The notes beneath the pieces were generated by a model that saw nothing but the letters and a program-made list of their open reading frames with translations, ran no database searches and was not told the DNA's origin. From IMG/VR virus record IMGVR_UViG_3300042340_000122, positions 1 to 51,991 of that record: a DNA stretch of 51,991 bases. One strand, written 5' to 3'. Shown piece by piece: positions 38,315 through 45,130 of this stretch. Made by a program: the position numbers and the translations under genes. Source of the DNA: a virus. Within the stretch, counting starts at the first letter, position 1. Each line of letters opens with the position of its first letter.

Positions 38315-39000
38315 TCCATTTTCACGGCACACCACTGACGCCCATCGAAGCCTTGTACAGCTTGGCCGGGAGAAACTTCTGCGTCTCGTTTGCACGGCCC
38401 GATGATATGCGTCGGGTCGCGGCTATTGCGTCTCCATTTATGCTTGATAACGGTGCCTTCAGCCAGTTCAAGCGCGGGTACAAGACAGACTGGAAAGCCT
38501 ATTATGCATTCTGCGAGGAGTGGCTGTACCCAGGCGCGTTCGCTGTCATACCCGACGTTATCGACGCCGGAACGCAGGAGCAGGATGCGCTCATTCGCGA
38601 GTGGCCGCATGGTCACCGGGGCGCACCTGTCTGGCACATGGATGAGCCAATACACCGGCTGGTGAGGCTCACGCAGGAGTGGCCGCGCGTGTGCATCGGG
38701 TCCACTGCTGAATACTGGGTGGTCATGTCCGAGGCATGGCAGCGCCGGATGGATGAAGCCTGGACTGAACTGAACAAGCACCACCGCTTCACGCCTCAAG
38801 TCCACATGCTGCGTGGAATGCAGCTCAGTGGCGAGCGGTGGCCCTTTTCGAGCGTCGATAGTACGGACGTGGCCCGCAACTGGAAGTCTCGCGACATGAC
38901 AGCCCTGCAAATGGCTGACAGGTGGGACAAGGTCCAATGCCCCGGCAGATACCAACCCGTACCCCATGAACAACTGGAGTTGACCAATGCAGTTCGCTGA
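38311..39000 (+). CDS. DpdA/TGT-like base-exchange protein
   Basis: 229 residues from the ATG at 38311 (ATGA overlap); an ATG at 38302 is also open. FMLDNGAFSQF resembles the DSGGFQ of tRNA-guanine transglycosylases, AVIPDVID follows as in a TIM barrel, and FSSVDSTDVARNW resembles the C-terminal Asp region of phage DpdA proteins. The zinc site of tRNA enzymes is absent. Role, by family: exchange of guanine for a 7-deazaguanine in DNA. No QueC, QueE or FolE is seen here, so the precursor would come from the host. Confidence 0.6.
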   Translation: MIHFHGTPLTPIEALYSLAGRNFCVSFARPDDMRRVAAIASPFMLDNGAFSQFKRGYKTDWKAYYAFCEEWLYPGAFAVIPDVIDAGTQEQDALIREWPHGHRGAPVWHMDEPIHRLVRLTQEWPRVCIGSTAEYWVVMSEAWQRRMDEAWTELNKHHRFTPQVHMLRGMQLSGERWPFSSVDSTDVARNWKSRDMTALQMADRWDKVQCPGRYQPVPHEQLELTNAVR

Positions 39001-39220
39001 TCTGATGGAACTGTTCCGCGAGGGGCAGAACGAAGGACGGAAACGCGGATATGTGACCCAAGGCGCATGTGACGCCACGGGTATCCGAGCCGTTGTGACC
39101 GCCATACAAAATGAGTTTCGGGAGGACTACGGCGTGTGGGAGCGGTTCAGCAAAATCCTCGCCAGCGATGGCGAGGAGGCTCCAGCCATTCGCGCTGCGG
39201 CAGGGGAGGAAGGGAAGTGA
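38987..39220 (+). CDS. Small hypothetical protein ending in the AAAGEEG tag
   Basis: 77 residues. FADLMELFREGQNEGRKRGY, then CDATGIRAVVTAIQNEFRED and a C-terminal APAIRAAAGEEGK at joint copy 3. Overlaps the DpdA-like gene by 14 bases. No family recognised; perhaps a helper of the cassette. Confidence 0.5.
   Translation: MQFADLMELFREGQNEGRKRGYVTQGACDATGIRAVVTAIQNEFREDYGVWERFSKILASDGEEAPAIRAAAGEEGK
39186..39220 (+). repeat. 3'-end joint repeat, copy 3
   Basis: CATTCGCGCTGCGGCAGG followed by GGAGGAAGGGAAGTGA. The 18-base core is identical to copy 1. Confidence 0.6.
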
Positions 39221-39276
39221 GCGGGGGCCGCATGACTGACCGCCGCGCAGAGGCTGACAAGGAAGGTGAGGGATGA
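39217..39276 (+). CDS. Possible 19-residue leader or remnant
   Basis: GTG start; VSGGRMTDRRAEADKEGEG, stop TGA overlapping the next ATG. Its end, KEGEG with GGTGAGGGATGA, is like joint copy 1. It may be a cassette remnant or a coupling leader for the Mom-like gene. Low support. Confidence 0.25.
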   Translation: MSGGRMTDRRAEADKEGEG

Positions 39277-39845
39277 AGCCCATCGGCCCCGTCTTTGACG
39301 CCGAGTGGAGATCATATTGCCGGGTGGTCCCTATCACGCGGCACATGGCATCGCGGGCCATAGCAAAGCACTACCTCGGAAAATGGCCGGGAGTGACCGT
39401 GTTGACGCTTGGGCTGCTGAGAAATTGGGAGGTGCTGGGCGTGTGCGTGTTCGCCTTGCCGCCCCGTGAGACTGCGAAGCGGTACGGCTGCACAGTGTGG
39501 GAACTTGCGCGTCTTTGGATAGATGACGCGGTCCCGACTAACGCAGAGACGTTCCTGATCGGGCGCTCTATTCGATACGTCAGGCAGCACCACAAGTCTG
39601 TTGGCCTCATTGTGTCCTATGCCGACCCGTCAGCAGGTCACTCCGGGACCATCTACAAGGCATCTAACTGGAAGCCAGACGGCAGGACGGACGAGGGCAG
39701 GAAGACCCCGCGCGTGGACTATGTGTGCGCTGAGACGGGCAAGAAGTTTGCCAGGTCGTCCCATATCCCTGATGGCACCCAAGTAAACAAGGTGCCCCGT
39801 GTGTCCAAGTTCAGGTTTGTTTACCCGCTTGAAGGTGCAGCATGA
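39273..39845 (+). CDS. Mom-like DNA modification protein
   Basis: 190 residues. WELARLWIDDAVPTNAETFL and the signature YADPSAGHSGTIYKASNW (116-133) match the Mom family of phage Mu and relatives, GNAT-fold proteins that modify adenine in DNA. N-terminal SRAIAKHYLGKWPGVTVLTL is also typical. Mom protects phage DNA from restriction. In Mu it needs Dam methylation and Com; no Com is seen here. Last full gene of the modification cassette. Confidence 0.72.
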   Translation: MKPIGPVFDAEWRSYCRVVPITRHMASRAIAKHYLGKWPGVTVLTLGLLRNWEVLGVCVFALPPRETAKRYGCTVWELARLWIDDAVPTNAETFLIGRSIRYVRQHHKSVGLIVSYADPSAGHSGTIYKASNWKPDGRTDEGRKTPRVDYVCAETGKKFARSSHIPDGTQVNKVPRVSKFRFVYPLEGAA

Positions 39846-39898
39846 CCGACGCAAAGCCCTACTCCATCGCTACTCTGGCTGAAAGGTGGTGGTGTTAG
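39842..39898 (+). pseudogene. Truncated excisionase-like helix-turn-helix
   Basis: 18 codons: MTDAKPYSIATLAERWWC then TAG. The start is that of excisionase/MerR-type small DNA-binding proteins (P.T.. LAERW.CS), but the frame stops before the recognition helix. The bases after the stop do not code the expected continuation. ATG overlaps the Mom-like stop. Probably a broken gene. Confidence 0.4.
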
Positions 39899-39960
39899 GG
39901 GGATATTAGAACTCTCCCCGTAGGGTGGCTTTCACGGCATAACGCCGGGGAGGAAATGCT

Positions 39961-40056
39961 ATGAGGAAAGTGGGATTGTGGGCGCTGGCCATTGGCGCAT
40001 TTATCTTTGATGCCGCAGTGGGCATTCTTGTTCTCATGCTGGCGTACACGGCATGA
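39961..40056 (+). CDS. 31-residue membrane peptide
   Basis: MRKVGLWALAIGAFIFDAAV then GILVLMLAYTA, one membrane span. Strong GGGGAGG upstream. Overlaps the next gene (GCATGA). Function unknown. Confidence 0.5.
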   Translation: MRKVGLWALAIGAFIFDAAVGILVLMLAYTA

Positions 40057-40202
40057 GAACGCTTCACAGACCGCCCCACGGCTGGGGGCATAAGCCAAAC
40101 GCAAGGCTGGGGGATTGGCTTCTCTTGGTCTTCATCCTGTTCTGCGGGGCGCAGTTCTTCCGCTGGATGGAGGCCACTATCGACGCGCTTCTGAGCCTGT
40201 AA
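40053..40202 (+). CDS. 49-residue membrane protein
   Basis: Polar N-terminus (LHRPPHGWGHKPNARL), one span (DWLLLVFILFCGAQFFRW), short end. ATGA overlap with the previous peptide suggests a pair. Unknown function. Confidence 0.5.
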   Translation: MRTLHRPPHGWGHKPNARLGDWLLLVFILFCGAQFFRWMEATIDALLSL

Positions 40203-40221
40203 AATAATTCTTGGTGGGGTG

Positions 40222-40250
40222 TTGACAATGCCCCATCGCTGCCCTATATA
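40222..40250 (+). promoter_or_regulatory. Strong sigma-70-type promoter
   Basis: TTGACA (40222-40227), 17-base spacer, TATATA (40245-40250). Close to ideal. Drives the two genes at 40307 and 40525, independently of the early operon. Confidence 0.8.
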
Positions 40251-40274
40251 CAGGACATGGACGCGGGCAGTGAG

Positions 40275-40297
40275 GCCCGGCCAAACCGGGCAGGAGG
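40275..40297 (+). promoter_or_regulatory. Leader hairpin next to ribosome site
   Basis: GCCCGG, CCAAA, CCGGGC, immediately followed by AGGAGG, nine bases before the ATG at 40307. The hairpin directly 5' of the Shine-Dalgarno may stabilise the message or tune translation. Confidence 0.5.
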
Positions 40298-40306
40298 CCC
40301 ACGAAA

Positions 40307-40525
40307 ATGACAAACGAACAACTGATTGACTTGACGGTAGACGTCATCATCAACACTCGCGACTTTTGCGGAAACGAGAAAGAGGCGGCAATGGACTTTC
40401 TGGCAGACCATAACCTGCGAGGCTCCGCCGCCATCTCGATTTTCAAAGCCGCTAACTTCCGCGCCAACAAGGCTTGGAACGGTTTCCAGCGCGCAGCAGG
40501 CGTCCCTGAGAAGCACCTGTTTTGA
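40307..40525 (+). CDS. Hypothetical helical protein under its own promoter
   Basis: 72 residues: MTNEQLIDLTVDVIINTRDF, NEKEAAMDFLADHNLRGSA, KAWNGFQRAAGVPEKHLF. All-helical, no motif recognised. Strong promoter and ribosome site suggest high expression. Confidence 0.6.
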   Translation: MTNEQLIDLTVDVIINTRDFCGNEKEAAMDFLADHNLRGSAAISIFKAANFRANKAWNGFQRAAGVPEKHLF

Positions 40526-40725
40526 TGCGGGAACATCTCATCAAGTGCGGCGAGGCTCTATACGGGCCTCGCTTTCAGCGTGAACTGGCGGAAGCCTTGA
40601 AAGTCAATGAGCGCACAATGCGCCGATGGTTGGCAGGAGACACAAGCCCCCCTGAGAGCGTTCTGGATGACCTCAAAGCCTTAGCTCGGGAGCGCATCGC
40701 CTTACTGCGATGCCTTGTCAGCTAG
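40525..40725 (+). CDS. Small helix-turn-helix protein
   Basis: 66 residues, ATG overlapping the previous stop. FQRELAEALKVNERTMRRWL, AGDTSPPESVLDDLKALARE is a classic Cro/CI-type helix-turn-helix. Convergent with the spanin gene, overlapping it by 24 bases. Possibly a regulator that shuts off early genes. Confidence 0.7.
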   Translation: MREHLIKCGEALYGPRFQRELAEALKVNERTMRRWLAGDTSPPESVLDDLKALARERIALLRCLVS

Positions 40726-40983
40726 GCAGTATCGGATAACCCAGCCTGCCAGATCGTTATGGCGTTCACGGAGGGCATTGTATTTGCCGATGTCCTCCGC
40801 GTATTGGGCGAGCGTCTGCCCCTGATCCCTCACAGGTGTCTGTCCCGGCTCAGATAGGGCTGGGGCGGGCACGAGCAAGCTAGGGGCGGGCTGAGGACAC
40901 GGGCTACTCTCCGCCCTCTCGTAGCTTTTGCAACTGACCAGCGACAGGCTCAGGCAGATCACAGTCAGGGTTAATCTTGACAT
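40702..40983 (-). CDS. Outer-membrane spanin, Rz1-like lipoprotein
   Basis: 93 residues. Lipoprotein signal LTVICLSLSLVSC (lipobox Cys18), then a Pro-rich part (CPQPAPSLLVPAPALSEPGQ) typical of Rz1. Its start lies inside the Rz-like gene in a different frame (40904-40983). Fuses outer and inner membranes at lysis together with the Rz-like protein. Confidence 0.75.
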   Translation of the reverse strand: MSRLTLTVICLSLSLVSCKSYERAESSPCPQPAPSLLVPAPALSEPGQTPVRDQGQTLAQYAEDIGKYNALRERHNDLAGWVIRYCLADKASQ

Positions 40984-41266
40984 ACTTCACGACCGTTTCT
41001 TTGACTGCTTTTACGTTTTTGACAATTTCCGCTTCTTTGTTTTTCAGGCGCAGTTCCGACAGTTGCGCCCTTGCAGCATCGCGCTCGTCGCGGGCGGTTT
41101 TCTTGTCGGCGTCTGATTTCACCCGACGCTGTAGCTCATTCCTGAGTTCCAGCCTTGCGACTTCAAGCAGGGCAGCATCAGCCCGCCATGTGGCAATCTT
41201 GAAGCCAAAGATGATGAGGGAGGCTACGAATAGCCCCGCCCCAATCGCCTTGAGATAGCCCAACAT
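40904..41266 (-). CDS. Inner-membrane spanin, Rz-like
   Basis: 120 residues. One N-terminal span (AIGAGLFVASLIIFGFKI), then a long periplasmic coiled coil (LELRNELQRRVKSDADKKTA) ending CDLPEPVAGQLQKLREG, the usual Rz end. The Rz1-like gene is embedded at its 3' end. Confidence 0.78.
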   Translation of the reverse strand: MLGYLKAIGAGLFVASLIIFGFKIATWRADAALLEVARLELRNELQRRVKSDADKKTARDERDAARAQLSELRLKNKEAEIVKNVKAVKETVVKYVKINPDCDLPEPVAGQLQKLREGGE

Positions 41267-41505
41267 CAGGGCTTCGGTGCGTTATTGACCGGCTGATTTG
41301 CCGCGCCCACGGCAGTCAGGGCAATCAGGATTGCGTTGATCTCGTTCAGATACGGGATTTCAAAGCCCACATTGAACTGCGTCAGCGCGACCGAGACAGC
41401 CACGATGAGAGCGGAAATTACGCTTGCCACAGCCGCCACTTTCGTCTTGATGCCAGGGAACCAGTTAAGGGCCTGAATGATGAGGTTGATGTAGTTCACT
41501 TGCAT
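41266..41505 (-). CDS. Holin-like membrane protein
   Basis: 79 residues, with two hydrophobic segments (TKVAAVASVISALIVAVSVA and EINAILIALTAVGAA). Next to the spanins, so a holin is likely. Family not identified; another holin candidate lies beside the endolysin. Confidence 0.6.
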   Translation of the reverse strand: MQVNYINLIIQALNWFPGIKTKVAAVASVISALIVAVSVALTQFNVGFEIPYLNEINAILIALTAVGAANQPVNNAPKP

Positions 41506-41522
41506 TCTCCTGTTTCAAATGG

Positions 41523-41548
41523 AAAAGGGAGGCAGCGAACCGCCTCCC
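41523..41548 (-). terminator. Rho-independent terminator after the Ig-like gene
   Basis: Minus strand GGGAGGC, GGTTCGCT loop, GCCTCCC, then TTTT. Seven perfect pairs. Lies between the 41577 gene and the holin-like gene. Confidence 0.72.
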
Positions 41549-41576
41549 ACCCGTCAGTTAAAGGCACCTAGTCAGC

Positions 41577-41894
41577 TCACTCCGTTACGGGAGTGCCGAC
41601 CACTACAGACGACGCTTCAGGGGACGCAAGGCCTTCGTATTCACCAAGCGAGAACGCAAGTTCCTTCACGCCTTCGCCAAGGTCCACGTCAGCCGTGCCA
41701 GCCACTGTGGCCAGACCCACACCACCAATGTCGAGCAGAGCCGAGAAGCCTGCGTCACTGGAAACAACCTCGACAACAGTGCCGAGCGTCGTCGTGACAG
41801 ACGGAACGCCATCAACCTTTGCAGCGTTGCCAGAAGCATCCACGAAATTGAACGGGATGCGAACCTTCTTTCCGAAATCTACGGTGAAAGCCAT
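41577..41894 (-). CDS. Ig-like phage surface protein
   Basis: 105 residues, beta-rich: TVDFGKKVRIPFNFVDASGN, KVDGVPSVTTTLGTVVEVVS and GLATVAGTADVDLGEGVKEL look like one Ig-type domain. AAGGAG lies upstream. Similar single Ig-like proteins are common in phage late regions; may decorate the virion. Confidence 0.6.
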   Translation of the reverse strand: MAFTVDFGKKVRIPFNFVDASGNAAKVDGVPSVTTTLGTVVEVVSSDAGFSALLDIGGVGLATVAGTADVDLGEGVKELAFSLGEYEGLASPEASSVVVGTPVTE

Positions 41895-42003
41895 TTGATA
41901 CTCTCCTTATCGTTGAGTTCTAAGGCGCACTTATTCGCACGGAAGCGTTTGCGCCATTCGCTCCGTGATATGTAATCCCTGCGTGTTAAACTCACGTGAA
42001 ACG

Positions 42004-42444
42004 TTAGCGAATGAACCGCTTTACACGCCTTGGGATTTTCCTGTGTTTCTCACTACGCACGCAACTTGCGACGTATCTTCTCATGTCTTCGATGACATGA
42101 TCTGGAACGGATAGACCCTCTCTTCTCAGGGTTGAGATGGTCCACTGCTCTGCTTCGTATTCCTGCTGAGATTCAGTTTCTGTCGCCCCGCCCGTATAGA
42201 GCGCTTCCATCTTTGAGCTATTTGCTTCTTCAGGAACAAAGTGCCTGAGCCAGAAGTGGGCGCATTCGTGGAGGAAGTAGGCGAGACCTTCTATCGTGTC
42301 CGGCCTAGGAGACAATATCTCCTCTTTCTTCAGACAGGCGTGGGCTGGTCTTAAAACAACCTTTCCATTCTTCTTCCGCTTCCACCGGATTCTGATAAAG
42401 GGTGGGGTGTAACGGTTTGCGATCTCTCGAAACCGTGCGGACAT
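42004..42444 (-). CDS. HExxH metallopeptidase-like protein (ImmA/IrrE type)
   Basis: 146 residues. Zinc motif HECAH (59-63) and a downstream EYEAEQWTISTL glutamate region (95-99), as in ImmA/IrrE-type peptidases. Basic C-terminus (KHRKIPRRVKRFIR). The N-terminal helix-turn-helix of full IrrE is absent. ImmA cleaves repressors in mobile elements; here the gene is in the late block, so its target may be a host factor. Substrate unknown. Confidence 0.65.
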   Translation of the reverse strand: MSARFREIANRYTPPFIRIRWKRKKNGKVVLRPAHACLKKEEILSPRPDTIEGLAYFLHECAHFWLRHFVPEEANSSKMEALYTGGATETESQQEYEAEQWTISTLRREGLSVPDHVIEDMRRYVASCVRSEKHRKIPRRVKRFIR

Positions 42445-42651
42445 CTACCCCTCGCTTTGCATGATCTTTGAAGCAGACACGCCAATTTCATACAGGTGGT
42501 TATCTAGGTCTGTGCCTGACTTGCCCCTTGCAGTGATGAACACTTCGAAAGGCACTGTCCAATTCCCCGTGTGATCCTGTTTGAACCCTACGGCAACTGT
42601 GAACGGACCCACTTGCTCAGTAATGGTAAGGCGTCGAGAGGGGATTGTCAT
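42445..42651 (-). CDS. Small TSCPD-like phage protein
   Basis: 68 residues: VGPFTVAVGFKQDHTGNWTV, PFEVFITARGKSGTDLDNHL, YEIGVSASKIMQ. The pattern (EVF..GK.G.. LD) resembles the TSCPD-like units of small alphaproteobacterial phage proteins. Function unknown. Overlaps the 42648 gene by four bases. Confidence 0.55.
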   Translation of the reverse strand: MTIPSRRLTITEQVGPFTVAVGFKQDHTGNWTVPFEVFITARGKSGTDLDNHLYEIGVSASKIMQSEG

Positions 42652-42896
42652 TTTGCCACCCTGAGCTTGGGGGTTCCATCGTCCATTTCCCCGGTGTCAA
42701 TCAGCTTTGCAAGGGCATGGATGTAACTCAGGGTCTGGGAGGTAAGCGGTGGGTGCTCGGATGTGTTGTGCACTAGATGAGCCGCCAAAATTCGCGCGGC
42801 CTTTGCTGATGTATCTCCCCCTGCCGTAAGTGCATATGGCATTGGTTCGGTGGAGAGAGTGTAAGTTACCATCTGGTCTTCAGTGATATCAGTCAT
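42648..42896 (-). CDS. Hypothetical late protein
   Basis: 82 residues: MTDITEDQMVTYTLSTEPMP, TSAKAARILAAHLVHNTSEH, SYIHALAKLIDTGEM. Mainly helical; no family recognised. Overlaps its neighbours at both ends. Confidence 0.5.
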   Translation of the reverse strand: MTDITEDQMVTYTLSTEPMPYALTAGGDTSAKAARILAAHLVHNTSEHPPLTSQTLSYIHALAKLIDTGEMDDGTPKLRVAK

Positions 42897-44163
42897 GGTC
42901 CACCCTGATGCGTCGAATGGTTGTCAGTCCCCAGCGCGGATGTGTCCACCACATGGTCTGCGTGGGTGGCTCTGGCTCGCACCGCAATTCCGTCTTGGCG
43001 TACTCGCTGAAGCCCGCAAGGCACCCATTCGCGATGCCATTGGGCAACTGCATGGCAACGTGAAAGTGCCCCGTCAGAACGTAGTCAACCGGGCGACCCA
43101 TGCGCGCGAGTTGCTGCCGACATTTGAAGATGCCCTTGCTGATATTGGCGGCAGGCCCGATGAATCCGGAGCCGCCCCTTGACCCGATCCGGTCGCCGTG
43201 TGTCAGCAGGTAATTGGTGTTGAAGATGCTGAAGTATGCATCCCCGCTTGGAGGCGCGCAGAAGGTGATCCGCGTCTCACCCTTGGCCCGGAAGTAACTC
43301 TCCATCGCCCATATGGCGAGGTAGTCATACGAGAGCGCGGTGTATCTCTTCGACCGTGGCTTGAATGTCGTTCTGTCGTGATTGCCGGGGACCGAGTACA
43401 CCGTCACCTTGGGGACTGCACGAAGCAACTCCTCAAGCCCGCGTATCTCTTCCTCAATCACAACGCGCGTTTGTTCAGAGGGTGTACAGTCGTCAGTGGC
43501 CTCAAGATCCAGATGTATGGAGCCTGACACGGCATCACCGCCGCGAAGGTAGACCATGCCTGGATAGTCCATCTTTGGATTTTCCCGCTCCAGCAGCTTT
43601 ACGCTCGTCTTGATGAGCCTGCGGTATCGTTCGCGGAAGATGTCTTGGTTGTAGTCATTCGGGAAGTCCAACTCAGCAGAGCGGATGACCTCGCCGCATT
43701 GGAAGTCGCTGGTGAACAGTGTTGGGATTTCGGGCTGTGACTTGCCGGCAGACTTCGGCACTTGCCATTGGGGAATGGAAAGCTTTTCAGGAAGAAGGTT
43801 GAAGACCGACTTGCGGATGTCCTCAATCTGGGACGTGTACGCCAGCGCTTCGTCCAGCCGCTTGCGAAGTTCGCCGATCTGGTTCCGCGCCTTGACGCTG
43901 TCCGGTGTCTTCTCGGTTATCTTGTCCGCTTCTGGCCTTTTGTAGATGCTCCATTTGATTGGAGGCAGGCCAAGCGTCTCAGCGCGGGCAATGCTGCTCT
44001 GCAGGCTTGTGGGGCTGATCTTGAGCGCCTTGGCGGCGGTTCTAATTGCCCCGGCTCCGTGCTGACCGTGTGTACCGGGTGGCGGATAGCCCTTCCTCAA
44101 TGCGTCTTCTATGCTCGCCTTTCGGCGCTGCCATTCCTGCTTACTCAGCGATGGAGTCGGCAC
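42889..44163 (-). CDS. Calcineurin-like metallophosphoesterase
   Basis: 424 residues. N-terminal helix-turn-helix-like part (AIRTAAKALKISPTSLQSSI). Catalytic motifs: FTSDFQCGE, YLRGGDAVSG, VPGNHDR, LLTHGDR and LTGHFHV, the full metallophosphoesterase set. Phages carry such enzymes next to late genes; substrate (nucleotide, RNA end, DNA) unknown. Confidence 0.85.
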   Translation of the reverse strand: MPTPSLSKQEWQRRKASIEDALRKGYPPPGTHGQHGAGAIRTAAKALKISPTSLQSSIARAETLGLPPIKWSIYKRPEADKITEKTPDSVKARNQIGELRKRLDEALAYTSQIEDIRKSVFNLLPEKLSIPQWQVPKSAGKSQPEIPTLFTSDFQCGEVIRSAELDFPNDYNQDIFRERYRRLIKTSVKLLERENPKMDYPGMVYLRGGDAVSGSIHLDLEATDDCTPSEQTRVVIEEEIRGLEELLRAVPKVTVYSVPGNHDRTTFKPRSKRYTALSYDYLAIWAMESYFRAKGETRITFCAPPSGDAYFSIFNTNYLLTHGDRIGSRGGSGFIGPAANISKGIFKCRQQLARMGRPVDYVLTGHFHVAMQLPNGIANGCLAGFSEYAKTELRCEPEPPTQTMWWTHPRWGLTTIRRIRVDHD

Positions 44164-44194
44164 GCTTCACCTTTACCGTTCGGGGTAAAATGGA

Positions 44195-44359
44195 TCAGAG
44201 TTTTGTGAGAATGTGATAAATGAGCGCGAGCGGGAAAAAACAGAGGACGCAGAAAACAAGGCTCGGAGCCGTCCAAAGCCAATCCACTTTCCAGATGTCC
44301 CAGTTTTCTATGCGCCTGTAGAAGATGCGCTCGGATGCGCGCTTTGTTGTTTTCGGCAT
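44195..44359 (-). CDS. Small membrane protein of the lysis region
   Basis: 54 residues from the ATG at 44359 (overlaps the upstream stop region). Basic N-terminus (PKTTKRASERIFYRR), one long hydrophobic segment (TAPSLVFCVLCFFPLALIYH). Possible antiholin or holin helper. Confidence 0.5.
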   Translation of the reverse strand: MPKTTKRASERIFYRRIENWDIWKVDWLWTAPSLVFCVLCFFPLALIYHILTKL

Positions 44360-44360
44360 G

Positions 44361-44612
44361 TCACTGCACCGGACCAACAAGCGCCTTCAAGCCAAAGTAG
44401 CCAAGCACCGCTGCGATGGTTCCGACAATGCCAGGGACTAGGAAAATCACATATTTTGCACCCTTGGCTTGGTTGAGCAAAGCAGTGAGTTCAGTGACCG
44501 TATCTTTAAGCTCTTTAACTTCAAGCTTCAGGTCTTTCACTTCCCCCGTGAGAGATGCCACCGTTCCTTGAAGTTGTCCGAAGTCACGATGCAAATCCAA
44601 ATCGCTAGCCAT
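44361..44612 (-). CDS. Holin-like protein with coiled coil (XhlA-like)
   Basis: 83 residues. Heptad N-terminal part (TVASLTGEVKDLKLEVKELK) and one C-terminal span (YVIFLVPGIVGTIAAVLGYF). This layout is that of XhlA-like phage holins. It directly follows the endolysin gene. Confidence 0.65.
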   Translation of the reverse strand: MASDLDLHRDFGQLQGTVASLTGEVKDLKLEVKELKDTVTELTALLNQAKGAKYVIFLVPGIVGTIAAVLGYFGLKALVGPVQ

Positions 44613-44614
44613 AC

Positions 44615-45121
44615 TTACGCCTCACTGTTGCTTATGGACGCAGATCCGACCGACGCAATCGGACCCACCCATTCCGGAATGATTGTCTGTGATGTTGGCC
44701 AGCGATAGGCCACGACGCGATCCATCGAGAAATCTGCAATCGAAACGCTATCCGACTGATTCCCCCCAATGATCCGGACAAGACGCTTTGCCCTGTCAGT
44801 AGAGAGATAGAACCCGACGTGACCCTGCCATGCAGTGGGGGGTCTGGAGAGAATTACGATACACCCCAGAACTGGGCTTGAGAGTTTCCGGCCCCATGTC
44901 TCGTAGGAACGTGCGTTAGCCTTTCCAGACCCTTGGATATTTGATCTCGCGAGCATTGCACCCACAAACGCAGCGCACCATGGAACTTCATCTTGCCCAT
45001 CCGCTACGTCAGAGAGTTTTGCATCGTTCCAGTATTTGATGATTTTGGGATTGTCGGGAGTTCCAGCAAACTCCTTCGTGCCAAGCTCACCGCGAGCGTG
45101 ACCCAACCAGATCGGTTCCAT
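44615..45121 (-). CDS. Endolysin, CHAP/NlpC-P60-like (TIGR02594 type)
   Basis: 168 residues. Catalytic Cys in PWCAAFV (Cys49), His in QGHVGFY (His101), and GGNQSDSV (Asn121), the TIGR02594-type set. No signal peptide. Sits between the adhesin and the holin-like gene. Cuts peptidoglycan at the end of infection. Confidence 0.85.
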   Translation of the reverse strand: MEPIWLGHARGELGTKEFAGTPDNPKIIKYWNDAKLSDVADGQDEVPWCAAFVGAMLARSNIQGSGKANARSYETWGRKLSSPVLGCIVILSRPPTAWQGHVGFYLSTDRAKRLVRIIGGNQSDSVSIADFSMDRVVAYRWPTSQTIIPEWVGPIASVGSASISNSEA

Positions 45122-45130
45122 GTGAATCCT

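Noticed and set aside
38299-39105. Minus-strand open frame (268 codons) opposite the DpdA-like gene
   Set aside because: The plus-strand frame has conserved motifs and four-base operon overlaps; the antisense product has none.
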